DNA of 64,000 bases, from positions 62,001 to 126,000 of the forward strand of contig JAFKHH010000013.1 in the NCBI GenBank assembly GCA_017306865.1. The letters are read 5' to 3'. This document shows positions 1 to 9,918 of the stretch, in pieces (the first letter of the stretch is position 1; the number at the start of each line of letters is the position of its first letter). The translations under genes were made by a program, and so were the position numbers. The stretch is from Filimonas sp. GTDB lineage: Bacteria > Bacteroidota > Bacteroidia > Chitinophagales > Chitinophagaceae. The notes under the pieces are model-generated. The model had not been told where the DNA came from and ran no database searches. It worked only from the letters and a program-made list of their open reading frames with translations.

Positions 1-1
1 A

Positions 2-268
2 GAAACAGCTTCAGGTGTTGATGCCAAAGACCAAGTCTATCCTTCGCTTAATTCAATGAATAAGCTGGTCTATAACAGCGATAGTTCAGTTACTTTCATT
101 ATTGGTCCTGAAAAACCGGAAGGCAATGTCAACTGGCTTAAAACGGTTCGGGGCAGAGGATGGTTCGCTTTATTCCGTTTTTACGGACCTACACAAAAGT
201 TTTTTGATAGGCAATATAAGATCGGTGATTTTGAAAAAGTGAAGTGGGCGAATATTGTAGGAACTTAA
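2..268 (+). CDS. DUF1214-like protein, C-terminal fragment
   Basis: The reading frame is open from base 2 to the stop at 266-268, so this is the 3' end of a gene that starts left of the window. The visible 88 residues contain a YPSLNSMNKLVYNSD stretch followed by NWLKTV and FRFYGPTQKFFD. This resembles the end of DUF1214 domains (Asn-Trp-Leu, then Leu-Arg-Phe-Tyr-Gly-Pro), which usually follow a DUF1254 domain in exported proteins of unknown function. The internal ATG at 56 is unlikely to be the start because homologous-looking sequence lies before it. The family call rests on motif recognition only. Confidence 0.6.
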   Translation, partial: ETASGVDAKDQVYPSLNSMNKLVYNSDSSVTFIIGPEKPEGNVNWLKTVRGRGWFALFRFYGPTQKFFDRQYKIGDFEKVKWANIVGT

Positions 269-570
269 CACTTACAACAATGTAACGCTGAAATAATTTG
301 TATTTTTATAATGCAAACGATATTGTTAACAGCTAGTCTGTCATTCGGTGGTATCATTTGAACGTTCTTTTGAAACATAATGTAGGCTTTACTTTCAGGA
401 AAAAAAGATTTTGAGTTTGAATCTTTTTAACCCGTTTAGGGTTATGAAAAAAGTAGGTGAGTAGCGAGGTGCGTCACGAAATTGCAAACGCTGCAACGCT
501 TGCCAGATAAGGGTTATAAAGAATCAAAATAATCCTGACGCGGTCACTGAAAGCGAAAGCTATCGAAATT
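269..570. other. Intergenic region without recognised gene
   Basis: No convincing ORF. A short A/T-rich hairpin (arms aaaaagatt and aatcttttt) lies at about 402-428, as may follow the DUF1214-like gene. The stretch at about 460-560 is more GC-rich and ends in a cctgacgcggtcact motif. I cannot assign it to an RNA or an attachment site. Confidence 0.4.
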
Positions 571-607
571 AAAAGCCTACAAAATCATTGATTTTGTAGG
601 CTTTTTT
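571..607. terminator. Strong bidirectional terminator
   Basis: A perfect 17-bp inverted repeat (571-587 with 589-605) with a one-base centre is preceded by an A-run and followed by six T residues. It lies between two convergent genes, the DUF1214-like gene and the alpha/beta hydrolase, and so probably terminates both. Confidence 0.9.
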
Positions 608-657
608 CATTTGGATACATAGTCACTTCTAATTAGTGGCCCTTGAAATATTCCACA

Positions 658-1683
658 TCAGTTTGCTTTTATCCAATCAATCGCAAATTGATTTACCTCA
701 TCACTTCTGTCCGTTTTAATTTCTTTTCCGTCTTTCGTTGTCGTTTCCTGGAACCAGTGGTTGCTGTTCGGATAAACCTTATAAGTCAAATTTGTTTTTC
801 CTTTTCTAAGGAATTCAAGTTTGACGTAATCCATATCAATAATGGTTTGATGATTGTCCTTTCCCCCGGCAATGTAAAGGATCGGAATTTTAAGCTTCAG
901 CATATTTTCCAAAGGAGTTGTTTGGGAAAAACTGCTCCACTTTAAAAAAGTAGCGCCAAACCATTTACGGTCTACAGACGAAGGAGCCGCGTATATTTTA
1001 GCATATTCATTGTATAATGAATCAACAATTTTTTGACCTTCTTCGGCGGTAATATTATTTCTGTCTGCCTCAAGCCGGGCTTCGATAATAAAATCATAGA
1101 GTTGGTTAAGCCCGTTGCCAACAAAGCAAACTGTATGCGTAACCTTTTTATTAAGAACAGCTACAGCAGGGGCAACCTGCGATCCTTCGGAATATCCCAT
1201 AACAACAATGTGCTTCATATCCACCGGTATTCGTTTAACCAGGTAATCAATTGCCTTAGATGCTGCTTCTGCACGCCATTGCAGGCTATAAGCCCGTTCA
1301 TATATTTCATTAGATGGATAATATGCCTCCCCATTATCGTACCGGAGGCTATCGCTGAATGGAATACCCGGTTTACTGATCAGGACAATGGTGTAATCTT
1401 TTGCATACCCGGTAATATTGAGCGCAACGGAAGTGTTGTATTTTCCGCTGCTTTTACGGTAGAACAGGGGATAATTCCCCGATCCGTCGATGTATACCAG
1501 CAAAGGTTTTTTTGTGGTCCTGTTCGTCTTGGTTACGTGAAAGGTAACCGTACCCAAATGTTTGTCAACTAAAGTGTCGTGTTCAAAATAATTATCCCAT
1601 GTACTTTGCGCGTCAGCGCTGAAGCTGCCGACAAGGAATAAAAGTACCAGGGAAAGAACTCTATAGAAGGATGTATGATTCAT
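658..1683 (-). CDS. Secreted alpha/beta hydrolase
   Basis: A 341-residue exported hydrolase of the alpha/beta fold. The start at 1683 was chosen because it gives a clean signal peptide (MNHTSFYRVLSLVLLFLV, then SFSADAQ); the frame stays open 43 codons further upstream with no such signal. The nucleophile elbow is GYSEGS (GxSxG), the acid is probably the Asp in AGGKDNH and the base the His in NSNHWF near the C-terminus. A YIDGSGNY stretch probably forms the oxyanion region. It lies downstream of the GH95 gene on the same strand, 160 bp away, so it may remove acyl substituents from the glycan. That role is inferred from position; the sequence does not give the substrate. Confidence 0.8.
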   Translation of the reverse strand: MNHTSFYRVLSLVLLFLVGSFSADAQSTWDNYFEHDTLVDKHLGTVTFHVTKTNRTTKKPLLVYIDGSGNYPLFYRKSSGKYNTSVALNITGYAKDYTIVLISKPGIPFSDSLRYDNGEAYYPSNEIYERAYSLQWRAEAASKAIDYLVKRIPVDMKHIVVMGYSEGSQVAPAVAVLNKKVTHTVCFVGNGLNQLYDFIIEARLEADRNNITAEEGQKIVDSLYNEYAKIYAAPSSVDRKWFGATFLKWSSFSQTTPLENMLKLKIPILYIAGGKDNHQTIIDMDYVKLEFLRKGKTNLTYKVYPNSNHWFQETTTKDGKEIKTDRSDEVNQFAIDWIKAN

Positions 1684-1843
1684 CGCCGTTTTTTTGTTTA
1701 ATGGATTTAGTAGCTGTACGTTTAAGGCCTTGGTTACAAGCATTACTAAATATATGCCTAAACAACCAGCATAATCCAAAGAACTCTTTTTTATTGACAG
1801 GCGGTAACGCACATCTTACATGCAGGATTGATAGCGCATCCTG

Positions 1844-4174
1844 TTACTTCACAAAAGAAGTAGTCGCAATATTTTTCACCACACCGTTTATCTTAACCTT
1901 TATTTGCCGCGCTGTTGCAGACTGAATTTTATACTGCGTAACTACACCATTTTCCCATTCCATAGAAACAATAATATTCCCTCTTGCTTTCAGGCCTGTA
2001 ACCTTACCATATCCTTTCCACTGATCAGGTATTGCGGGCAATAGTGCTATAAAATCATCGTGACTTTGCAGCAGCATTTCCGCAATGGCTGCTGTAGCGC
2101 CAAAGTTGCCATCTATCTGGAAAGGAGGGCCTGCGGATAGCAAATTAGGATATACGCCACCGCCTGCGCCATAGTTAATATCGGTGCGCAAAGTAGGTTT
2201 CAATAATTCGCGGAAGAGTTTAAACGCGCGATTGCCATCCTGTAAGCGCGCCCAGAAAAGTTGCTTGTATGCAATGCTCCAGCTAGGGCCATCATCACCC
2301 CGCATATCCAGTGTTTTTTTTGCAGCGACAGCCAGTTGTGGTGTCTTGTCCGGTGTAATAAGATTGCCCGGGTATAACGCATATAAATGAGAAATATGAC
2401 GATGTAGTGTATCTGTCTCTCTATAATTTTCCAGCCATTCCATAATGCGTCCATCAGGTGCGATCCGTGCAGCCGGCGGTAAAAAAGAGAGGCAGGTCTG
2501 CAAGGAGTCGGCAAATGCAGCATCCTGATGTAGGAGATGGCTTGCGGTAATAACATTGGTAAATAGTTCGCGAATGACCTGGTTGTCTATAGTTGCGCCC
2601 ACACATATACTCGCCGTATTTCCGTTAGGTAAGTAAAAGGTATTTTCAGGAGAAGAAGATGGAGACGTTACCAGCCAGCCCGTCTTTTCATCTTTCACCA
2701 ATATATCCTTATAAAACAAAGCTGATCCTTTTAGAATAGGATAAATTGTTTCCAGGTATTTCCGGTCATTCGTAAATGCATAATGTTCCCAGAGATTATT
2801 GCAAAGCCAGCCAGACCCTGCTTTGGTAATGCCCCAGGAAGCACTCTCGCCGGGTTCTGTAAAGCCCCAAATATTTGTAATTACATGCGCCACCCATCCC
2901 CGCGCATTATAGTATGCTTTTGCCGTTCGTTGCCCGGGCTTTACAAGCCCTTGCACCAGTTCTGCAAGTGGCAGGTTTAATTCTGAAAGATTAGCAGGTT
3001 CCACCGGCCAGTGATTCATCTGCACATTTACATCCAGGTGATAGTCTCCATTCCACGGTGTTTGTATCTGATTCGCCCATAATCCCTGCAAGTTAGGAGG
3101 CAACAATCCTACACGCGTGCTACTAATAGTCAGGTAACGTCCAAACTGGAAAAATAAAGTAGCCAACTCCGGGTCTAGTTCCGGGTGTGCATAGTATGCT
3201 GCGAGACGCTGGTCTGTAGGCAAGTGATTATTTATTGTTGTGCGACTCAGTTGCAGACTTACCCGGCTAAACAATTTACGGTAGTTGAAAACATGTTGCT
3301 GCACTTCCTGCGTGTACGGCGTGCGCATAGCAGCAGACATGTTCTTTTGCAGTGTTGTTATGTAAGCAGGTTGCCGGAAATCTGTAGCGGCAGATATGTA
3401 AATGATCGCCTCGCTTGCATCACTCACAGTGATGTGATCTTTATCTATGCTATAATGACCATCCGTAGTTTGAACACGTACGGCTGCGGCGTATTGCATG
3501 CCCTTACCATCTGTACCATTATCCAATTGTCCTTTCAGCAATAATTGATTTGCATCGGACGTTGTTGCTCCTTTTTCCGGTCGGCTAATAGAGATAGCAA
3601 AACGAAGCGCCTTCTTTTTATCTGCTTCCAGTTTTATAATCATCACATCGTTGGCATAGCTGGTATAATATGTGCGTTTGTAATGAACATCACCGGCTGT
3701 AAACGTTGTATAAGCAATTGCACTGTCCAGCGACAGCCTCCGCCTGTAATTGTTAGGTGCTGCTACAGGATCGGGAAAGGAATAATCAATCGCAAGATTA
3801 GCCAGTAGTTGAAAGCAGCCCCATTGTTTACCACCGGAGCCAGGCCCGAGGCAAACAAAATTCTGGTCTATTAGTTTTTGCGCCGCATCATTCTTACCCG
3901 CTGCCAGGAGGTTCCGTATAGCAGGCAATTGTTTATAGGCATTATAATTATTTGCATCCTGCACACCGCCAGACCAAAGTGTAATATCATTCAGTACAAT
4001 TTTTTCGTGCTGCACACCACCGTCCGGCGTCATGCCCAGTCGACCATTGCCCAGCGGTAGCGTTTCTTCCCATTGTCTGGCAGGTTTATCAAACCAGATA
4101 TTCAGCGGCCTGCTTTGTGAGTAGCATACATGACTGCAAAACAATATTCCTATAACAGCAAACAACCATTTCAT
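1844..4174 (-). CDS. GH95 alpha-L-fucosidase family protein
   Basis: A 776-residue exported glycoside hydrolase, normal length for GH95, with signal peptide MKWLFAVIGILFCSHVCYSQ. Family hallmarks in order are LPLGNGRLG, NDITLWSGG, a helical-barrel segment GDYHLDVNVQMNHWP, SPSSSPEN (general acid Glu region), HRHISHLYALYPG, GPSWSIAYK and IDGNFGATAAIAEM (the Asp/Asn-rich active-site loop near the C-terminus). GH95 enzymes remove alpha-1,2-linked L-fucose by inversion; a few members act on alpha-L-galactose. The His before the first position of the catalytic Asn pair is kept, which from memory favours fucosidase, but the first Asn appears as Asp. The gene lies 100 bp downstream of the AraC regulator on the same strand and is divergent from the SusC/SusD genes, so it probably acts in the periplasm on imported oligosaccharides. 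Confidence 0.92.
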   Translation of the reverse strand: MKWLFAVIGILFCSHVCYSQSRPLNIWFDKPARQWEETLPLGNGRLGMTPDGGVQHEKIVLNDITLWSGGVQDANNYNAYKQLPAIRNLLAAGKNDAAQKLIDQNFVCLGPGSGGKQWGCFQLLANLAIDYSFPDPVAAPNNYRRRLSLDSAIAYTTFTAGDVHYKRTYYTSYANDVMIIKLEADKKKALRFAISISRPEKGATTSDANQLLLKGQLDNGTDGKGMQYAAAVRVQTTDGHYSIDKDHITVSDASEAIIYISAATDFRQPAYITTLQKNMSAAMRTPYTQEVQQHVFNYRKLFSRVSLQLSRTTINNHLPTDQRLAAYYAHPELDPELATLFFQFGRYLTISSTRVGLLPPNLQGLWANQIQTPWNGDYHLDVNVQMNHWPVEPANLSELNLPLAELVQGLVKPGQRTAKAYYNARGWVAHVITNIWGFTEPGESASWGITKAGSGWLCNNLWEHYAFTNDRKYLETIYPILKGSALFYKDILVKDEKTGWLVTSPSSSPENTFYLPNGNTASICVGATIDNQVIRELFTNVITASHLLHQDAAFADSLQTCLSFLPPAARIAPDGRIMEWLENYRETDTLHRHISHLYALYPGNLITPDKTPQLAVAAKKTLDMRGDDGPSWSIAYKQLFWARLQDGNRAFKLFRELLKPTLRTDINYGAGGGVYPNLLSAGPPFQIDGNFGATAAIAEMLLQSHDDFIALLPAIPDQWKGYGKVTGLKARGNIIVSMEWENGVVTQYKIQSATARQIKVKINGVVKNIATTSFVK

Positions 4175-4274
4175 ACAGCAATTTTTCTGAGGTTCTTATA
4201 AGACAGGCAAAGTAGCCCAACCCATTAGTATGAACAATAGACAATCATTGTAAAAGCATGTACTTTTTTATGCT

Positions 4275-5177
4275 TTACTTTTTCGATGCTGTTTTTTTCC
4301 TGTATTGAGAAGGAGATATGTCCATATAGCGCGAAAATATACGTGAAAAATAATACTGGTCTGTAAAGGCAAGATCATACGCAATCTCTTTGATATGCTT
4401 TTGTGTAAACGTAAGTTCCTGGCAAGCCTGTTGTATTTTCAACTGGTTGAAATACTCCACCGGTGCAAATCCTGTTTTCTGCCGGAAGACAGTAGAAAAA
4501 TGCGATACGGAAAGCAGGCTGTGTTCTGCAAAATCTTTCAGGCTAAGATTCGTGTTCAATTTCTTTTTCATCAATTCTATGGTTGCAGTTACCGGGTCAT
4601 TTTCATGCGTGTTATTAACGCGGTTATATTTTTCCTCGTACAAGAGAGACGATAAAAAATGATGAAAGAGCATATTCGTGTACCGGAGGTTATCAATAGT
4701 ATAACCATTCTCAAGACTAAAATACATTTCGTCAAACAGGCGGATGCGATTCTCATTATAAGAGAGATAAGGCAGGTAGTTCTGAGAGTTATTGGTAATA
4801 AGGTCTACTACAAACGTAGCAATATCACCTTTGAAATGCACCCAGTAAATAGTCCATGGATCAGTTTCCGCAACACCATATTTATGCGGCGTATTCGCAG
4901 GTATAATAATAAAGCTGGATGGAGGCACGGCTATTTTCTTTTTATGGATCGTAACCCAACCCTGGCCCTCCACGCAATAAATAATAATATGCTGGTCTAT
5001 ACCATGCGGCCTTTCAATATAGTGCTGGTATGCCTTAGGGTAATAACCAATATCGGTAATATAGATCTGTTTGGTAACAGGGTCGTTCTGCAACACCTCT
5101 GCATCGATTTTTGCAGGAATTACGATCAGTTTTTGCCCGGTAAATCCCTGTTTCTTGCGGGTTTGCACTTGTTTCAT
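4275..5177 (-). CDS. AraC family transcriptional regulator
   Basis: A 300-residue one-component regulator. The N-terminal half is a cupin sugar-sensing domain (IIYCVEGQGWVTI near residue 65, PANTPHKYG near 95). The C-terminal 100 residues carry two helix-turn-helix motifs, NLSLKDFAEHSLLSVSHFS and the AraC signature region IKEIAYDLAFTDQYYFSRIF ending ISPSQYRK. It is transcribed divergently from susC with a 140-bp shared upstream region, and the GH95 gene follows it. It is therefore the obvious candidate activator of this locus, in place of a hybrid two-component sensor. The ligand is not visible; a galactoside or fucose-containing sugar is inferred from the neighbours. Confidence 0.93.
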   Translation of the reverse strand: MKQVQTRKKQGFTGQKLIVIPAKIDAEVLQNDPVTKQIYITDIGYYPKAYQHYIERPHGIDQHIIIYCVEGQGWVTIHKKKIAVPPSSFIIIPANTPHKYGVAETDPWTIYWVHFKGDIATFVVDLITNNSQNYLPYLSYNENRIRLFDEMYFSLENGYTIDNLRYTNMLFHHFLSSLLYEEKYNRVNNTHENDPVTATIELMKKKLNTNLSLKDFAEHSLLSVSHFSTVFRQKTGFAPVEYFNQLKIQQACQELTFTQKHIKEIAYDLAFTDQYYFSRIFSRYMDISPSQYRKKTASKK

Positions 5178-5317
5178 AATAAGCAGTCGTGTTTTTTATT
5201 GACCGTATAAAAGTCCATCTTTTTCGCAATAATCCCTATTTTCCAGCATCAAAGGAATGCGAAATTTGTTATTCGACAATCACAATGTCCATTTCGGAAC
5301 CAAGACTTTTTTAATTC
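5178..5317. promoter_or_regulatory. Divergent control region, AraC gene / susC
   Basis: A 140-bp spacer between two divergent starts. It contains gacaatcacaatgt at 5275-5288. A related sequence, gacaatcattgt at 4240-4251, lies in front of the GH95 gene, and its core acaat-c-attgt is palindromic. The pair could be an operator of the AraC protein. No clear Bacteroidota -33/-7 promoter could be assigned by eye. Confidence 0.3.
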
Positions 5318-8300
5318 ATGCCAAAAACGATTGCAATGAGGACTTCATGCCTAATCCTTCTTTTTCATTTGCTGGCCCTAACCGGCCTGCATGCACAAAG
5401 TGCACGGCAGCTTACTGGTAAAGTAACTGATGCCGAATCGAAATTACCCCTCGCCGATGTTTCGGTAAGTACACTTGGAAGTAATATAAACCGCGTAACA
5501 GACGCAGCCGGTATTTTTAAAATGACTGTAAAAGGAAAGACCATACTAGTCATTAGTCACGTAGGCTATAAAAGTGCTACAGTAACTGCCGGGGAAAATG
5601 ATACCACTGTGCAAGTCATGTTGCAAAGAGATGTAGAATCGCTGAATGATGTGGTCGTAATTGGTTATGGCAAGCAGCAAAAGAAAGATGTAACAAGCGC
5701 CATATCCAGTATATCAGGCAAAGAGCTGAAAGAGCTGCCTGTTACGAACATCAATGCAGCGTTGCAATCGCGCATACCAGGTATGCAGGTGGTAAACGCC
5801 GGCTACCAGCCGGGTGCGGGCACAAACGTGCGCATTCGCGGCATCAATACCATTACACAAGGCACAGGCCCTATCTACGTAGTAGATGGTGTAGTGGTAA
5901 CGTATGACCTGCGCGAGATCAACCCTGCTGATGTAGAATCTATAGATGTATTGAAAGATGCATCTGCCGCTGCCATCTATGGTTCACGCGCATCCGAAGG
6001 CGTAGTGATCATTACTACCAAAAAAGCCAACAGTGGTAAAACTACGGTGAACTACGATGCCTATTTCGGTTTGCAAAAAATGATCAAGACCTATGACTTT
6101 GTAGATAACATTACAGATTATGTAAACCTGCGCCGCGCAGGCCTTAGCGATGAAGACCCGGTAGCATGGCCTATGGGTTCAGGACTGGATACACTATTGT
6201 TCAATGCTGACGAAAGGCGCAATATGGCAGCAGGACGCTGGACAGATTGGGTAGGGGCTGTTACGCAAACAGCACCACAAACAAGCCACACATTAAGTAT
6301 CTCCAATGGTTTTGGAAAAAATAAATTTTACCTGAGTGGCAACTACCTGAACCAGGATGGTATTATCAAAGGGTCAAATTTTGTACGCTATTCAGTAAAG
6401 GCAAACATGGAGTCTGAAGTAAGTGCAAAATTTAAAGTAGGTGTCAATACCAATTTCTCTCATATTAAAAATGACGTAGTAAGCAACGAAACGTTTTACA
6501 ATGCACTAACCATTAGCCCGCTCATGTCTATCTATGATTCCACAGGCAAGCCCTCTGCCAACATAGACCCATCCAGCGGCAACCTCTTATTCAATAACCC
6601 TGTTACACTTACACAGTCGCCGGTGCATAATGTAGATGACCGTTTTATAGGAAACATTTTCGGTGAATACAAAATATTACGCAATCTCGTTTTCAGAAGC
6701 AGTTTTGGACTAGACGTATATAAAGACCAGCGCTTTGAGTATTACCCACGCACCACCAGTACAGGATTCAATAAAAAAGGCATTGCCAAAGTGCAGAATT
6801 TTGGATGGAGAGATTATTTGTGGGAAAACACACTAGCCTATCATTATTCACCATCCAAAGATCACGACTTTGATTTTCTTGGCGGCGCCACCTATCAGCA
6901 AAGAAGACAAGAGTGGAATTATGAAGAAGCATCAGGCTTTCCGACAGACGATCTTACCTATAAAAACATGGGACTTGCCAGCAGCCGCGATGTTATTGCC
7001 AGCGACTATTTCAACTGGTCAGTATCATCACTGTTGGGACGCGTGATCTATAAATTCAAAGGACGTTATATTCTCAACGCAACTATGCGTCGCGATGGTT
7101 CTTCCCGTTTTGGTGCAGACAACAGGTACGGTTATTTCCCATCTGTAAGTGCAGCATGGCGACTAATAGATGAGCCTTTTATCGGCCTTAAAACAAAAGC
7201 AATTATCAACGATGCCAAGATCCGTGTTGGCTACGGCGTAGTAGGCAACCAGGAAATTCCAATCTCTGCAACCTATACACAAATGAATCCTGCTGCGTAC
7301 CCATACAACGGCAGTACACAAGTATCAGGCTTCCAGTTAGGCACCAGCACACAAGGCAACCCCGCGCTGAAGTGGGAAAGCCAGGGACAGTTTAATGCAG
7401 GCTTTGACCTCGCAGCGCTGAACAATCGCATACATGTAACATTTGATTACTACAATAAAAATATCAAAGACCTCTTACTCAATAATCCACTTGCACCCTC
7501 ACAGACATTTGACAATAAATGGATCAACGTATCCCGCATGAATACACATGGAATAGACCTTGGTGTAAAAGTGACCATCATCCGCAAAAAGAATTTTGAC
7601 TGGCAAATGGATGTCAACTGGTCCAAGTTCACCACCAAGATCACAGAACTATTACCGGGTGTAGATTCATTAAGCCCTTACCTGAAAGTAGGTGAAGCGC
7701 CAAACAGTCTTATTGTAGATTATGTATATGACGGGCTATACCAGAAAGGAGATAACTTTTCACTCAACCCACAGGCAAGACCTGGCGATGTAAAGATCAA
7801 AGACCTTGACCACAACGGCATCATTAACCAATACGATAGAACAATAGTAGGCAGAACAGTGCCGAAAGGCTGGGGCGGCATCTGGACGTATGTACGTTAC
7901 AAGCAAGTGTCCATGACAGTCTTTGCAAACTATACCTACGGTCACGACATTGCCAACAAAGCATACCAGGATTACCTCTACTATTCCAGCAAAACAGCTA
8001 CAAGAACATTGAAAGAAGGACTGAATTACTGGCGCCCGGACAACACGGATACAGATGTACCACGTCCTAACCAGTTTGGCCGTTCATTAAGAGCATTGCC
8101 ATCAGGTACTTCCAGCTTCATGGTACAAAAGGGAGACTTTATTCGTGTAAGAAACATTACGCTTGCGTATGATGTTCCATCTGCACTGTTGCAGAAAGCA
8201 AAAATAAATTCCCTGCGTTTCTATGTACAGGCAGTAGAACCATTCCTGTTTACCAAATACAAAGGCATAGATCCGGAGATCGGCGTAGGGCAGTATGATA

Positions 8301-8350
8301 CCTACCCACGCTACCGTACCTTCTTATTTGGCCTGCAATTAAGTTTTTAA
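5318..8350 (+). CDS. SusC-like TonB-dependent transporter
   Basis: A 1010-residue outer-membrane transporter. The signal peptide ends LTGLHAQ; a second in-frame ATG at 5336 would give an equally good signal. Residues about 30-115 form a carboxypeptidase-regulatory-like domain (LTGKVTDAESKLPLADVSV), followed by the TonB-box-like DVVVIGYGKQ, the plug domain (ALQSRIPGMQVV, NVRIRGINTI, YVVDGVV, DASAAAIYGSRAS) and a barrel ending in an aromatic terminus LFGLQLSF. There is no N-terminal STN domain, so no sign of an anti-sigma partner. The SusD gene follows after 20 bp. With SusD it should import an oligosaccharide across the outer membrane using TonB energy. Confidence 0.96.
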   Translation: MPKTIAMRTSCLILLFHLLALTGLHAQSARQLTGKVTDAESKLPLADVSVSTLGSNINRVTDAAGIFKMTVKGKTILVISHVGYKSATVTAGENDTTVQVMLQRDVESLNDVVVIGYGKQQKKDVTSAISSISGKELKELPVTNINAALQSRIPGMQVVNAGYQPGAGTNVRIRGINTITQGTGPIYVVDGVVVTYDLREINPADVESIDVLKDASAAAIYGSRASEGVVIITTKKANSGKTTVNYDAYFGLQKMIKTYDFVDNITDYVNLRRAGLSDEDPVAWPMGSGLDTLLFNADERRNMAAGRWTDWVGAVTQTAPQTSHTLSISNGFGKNKFYLSGNYLNQDGIIKGSNFVRYSVKANMESEVSAKFKVGVNTNFSHIKNDVVSNETFYNALTISPLMSIYDSTGKPSANIDPSSGNLLFNNPVTLTQSPVHNVDDRFIGNIFGEYKILRNLVFRSSFGLDVYKDQRFEYYPRTTSTGFNKKGIAKVQNFGWRDYLWENTLAYHYSPSKDHDFDFLGGATYQQRRQEWNYEEASGFPTDDLTYKNMGLASSRDVIASDYFNWSVSSLLGRVIYKFKGRYILNATMRRDGSSRFGADNRYGYFPSVSAAWRLIDEPFIGLKTKAIINDAKIRVGYGVVGNQEIPISATYTQMNPAAYPYNGSTQVSGFQLGTSTQGNPALKWESQGQFNAGFDLAALNNRIHVTFDYYNKNIKDLLLNNPLAPSQTFDNKWINVSRMNTHGIDLGVKVTIIRKKNFDWQMDVNWSKFTTKITELLPGVDSLSPYLKVGEAPNSLIVDYVYDGLYQKGDNFSLNPQARPGDVKIKDLDHNGIINQYDRTIVGRTVPKGWGGIWTYVRYKQVSMTVFANYTYGHDIANKAYQDYLYYSSKTATRTLKEGLNYWRPDNTDTDVPRPNQFGRSLRALPSGTSSFMVQKGDFIRVRNITLAYDVPSALLQKAKINSLRFYVQAVEPFLFTKYKGIDPEIGVGQYDTYPRYRTFLFGLQLSF

Positions 8351-8370
8351 CCCCTACAAATTGTCTTGTC

Positions 8371-9885
8371 ATGTTTAACATAAAAAATAAAATTTCACAG
8401 GGAACAGTATTAGCTACGGCAGTAGTAATGTTGTCCCTCGCCGGTTGCAGCAAGAAGCTGGACATTACCCCGGAAACATTTGTATCACCGGAAGACCTGT
8501 ACAAAACAGAACAGGGCGCTGTAGCTGGTGTAACGGGTATTTACCGTAAGATGATGGAGCTGAACAACGGTGACTACTACTTTGTAGGCATCGTAGGTAC
8601 AGACGAAGGTAAGACTAGCTCGTTCGTTCCTACCTGGGGTGGCTACTGGCAGCACTACGATGGCATCAATAGTTACAACAGCCTGCTGACTGCACAGAAC
8701 CAGTTAGTACAAGGTGTTTGGAGTAGCGTGTACAAAGGCATTGGTAATGCAAATGAAGCTATTCAGTACATACCATCCTCTTCCGCTGCGCAGGCGGTAA
8801 AAGACCGCTTAGTAGGGGAAGCAAAATTTCTCAGAGCAGTCTACTATTTCAAACTCGTACAGTTTTTTGGCGGCGTGCCCTTACCTACAGATCAGAAAGA
8901 TCCTGTAGCAGATGCAAACGGCGGTAAGCCACGCAGCAAAGAAGATGATGTGTATGCACTCATCATAGATGACCTGAAATTTGCAAGTGATAAACTGCCA
9001 CGCAAAGGCACTGCAGAAGTAGGCCATGCGAACAAAGAAGCTGCACAAACGCTGCTGGGTAAAGTGTACCTGACACGTAAAGATTATGAAAATGCACGGG
9101 CTACACTGCAACCACTGATGACGCTAACCAACGTAGCACTGATGACAGACTATGCCGACCTGTTCAAAGAGGTAAATGAAAACAATATAGAATCACTTTT
9201 TGAAATCCAGTATAGTAATGAGAATGGTAATACCAACAGCCAGGCAAACACACTCGGCGGCTGGCATATAGCCAATACCTATCCCGGTGGCGGCGGACAC
9301 GTAGTGATTCCTACAGACTACTACAGCGGCAGTTTTGAAAATGGTGATGCACGCAAAGATGCATCTATCCGCTATACATTTTATGATGCCAATGGCAACG
9401 TAGTTGATTACTGGTGGTGGGCAGATGTAACAAAGCCGCATGTGAAAAAATATGACATCACACAAGGCAAATCGCTCAACGGCGGGCTCTCTTCGCGCAA
9501 CCTGTATTACCTGCGCTATGCAGATGCAATATTGATGTATGCAGAAGCATTAAACGAATTGAACCAGACATCCAATGCACTGCCTTTTCTCAACAAGATC
9601 CGCAATCGCGCAAAATTAGTGAACTGGGAAACTGCGCTTGGCCATACACCCAGCCAGCAGGAACTGCGCGATGAATTGCTCAAAGAAAGAATGCGCGAGC
9701 TAGGGTTTGAAGGATGGCGCTGGTGCGACCTGAAGCGTACAGGCAAGTTACTGACACAGACAAAAACGTACAACCCGGATGCTGCGCCGAATATGACGCA
9801 AAAAAATCTCTTATTCCCGATCTCATCCAGGGAGTTTGAACTTAACCGTTCACTCAAACCAAGTGATCAGAACCCAGGATTCTAA
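8371..9885 (+). CDS. SusD-like glycan-binding lipoprotein
   Basis: A 504-residue RagB/SusD family surface lipoprotein. The lipobox LAGC places the lipidated Cys at residue 26. Typical elements are LDITPETFVSPEDLY, LVGEAKFLRAVYYFKLVQFFGGVPL, a TPR-like helical core (KEAAQTLLGKVYLTRKDY), ADAILMYAEALNEL, LLKERMRELGFEGWRWCDL and the usual C-terminal end LKPSDQNPGF. It forms the lid of the SusC transporter and captures the oligosaccharide at the cell surface. The close spacing to susC shows co-transcription. Confidence 0.96.
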   Translation: MFNIKNKISQGTVLATAVVMLSLAGCSKKLDITPETFVSPEDLYKTEQGAVAGVTGIYRKMMELNNGDYYFVGIVGTDEGKTSSFVPTWGGYWQHYDGINSYNSLLTAQNQLVQGVWSSVYKGIGNANEAIQYIPSSSAAQAVKDRLVGEAKFLRAVYYFKLVQFFGGVPLPTDQKDPVADANGGKPRSKEDDVYALIIDDLKFASDKLPRKGTAEVGHANKEAAQTLLGKVYLTRKDYENARATLQPLMTLTNVALMTDYADLFKEVNENNIESLFEIQYSNENGNTNSQANTLGGWHIANTYPGGGGHVVIPTDYYSGSFENGDARKDASIRYTFYDANGNVVDYWWWADVTKPHVKKYDITQGKSLNGGLSSRNLYYLRYADAILMYAEALNELNQTSNALPFLNKIRNRAKLVNWETALGHTPSQQELRDELLKERMRELGFEGWRWCDLKRTGKLLTQTKTYNPDAAPNMTQKNLLFPISSREFELNRSLKPSDQNPGF

Positions 9886-9918
9886 ATAATTTTTTTCAAC
9901 AGCAATCAGTAGGACAGT

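Noticed and set aside
430-570. GC-richer stretch ending cctgacgcggtcact, possibly an integration scar or RNA
   Set aside because: No recombinase, tRNA fold or second copy is visible in the window, so there is nothing to support an att site or RNA call.
643-945. Plus-strand 100-codon ORF over the alpha/beta hydrolase
   Set aside because: Antisense shadow of a gene with a complete catalytic triad pattern and signal peptide.
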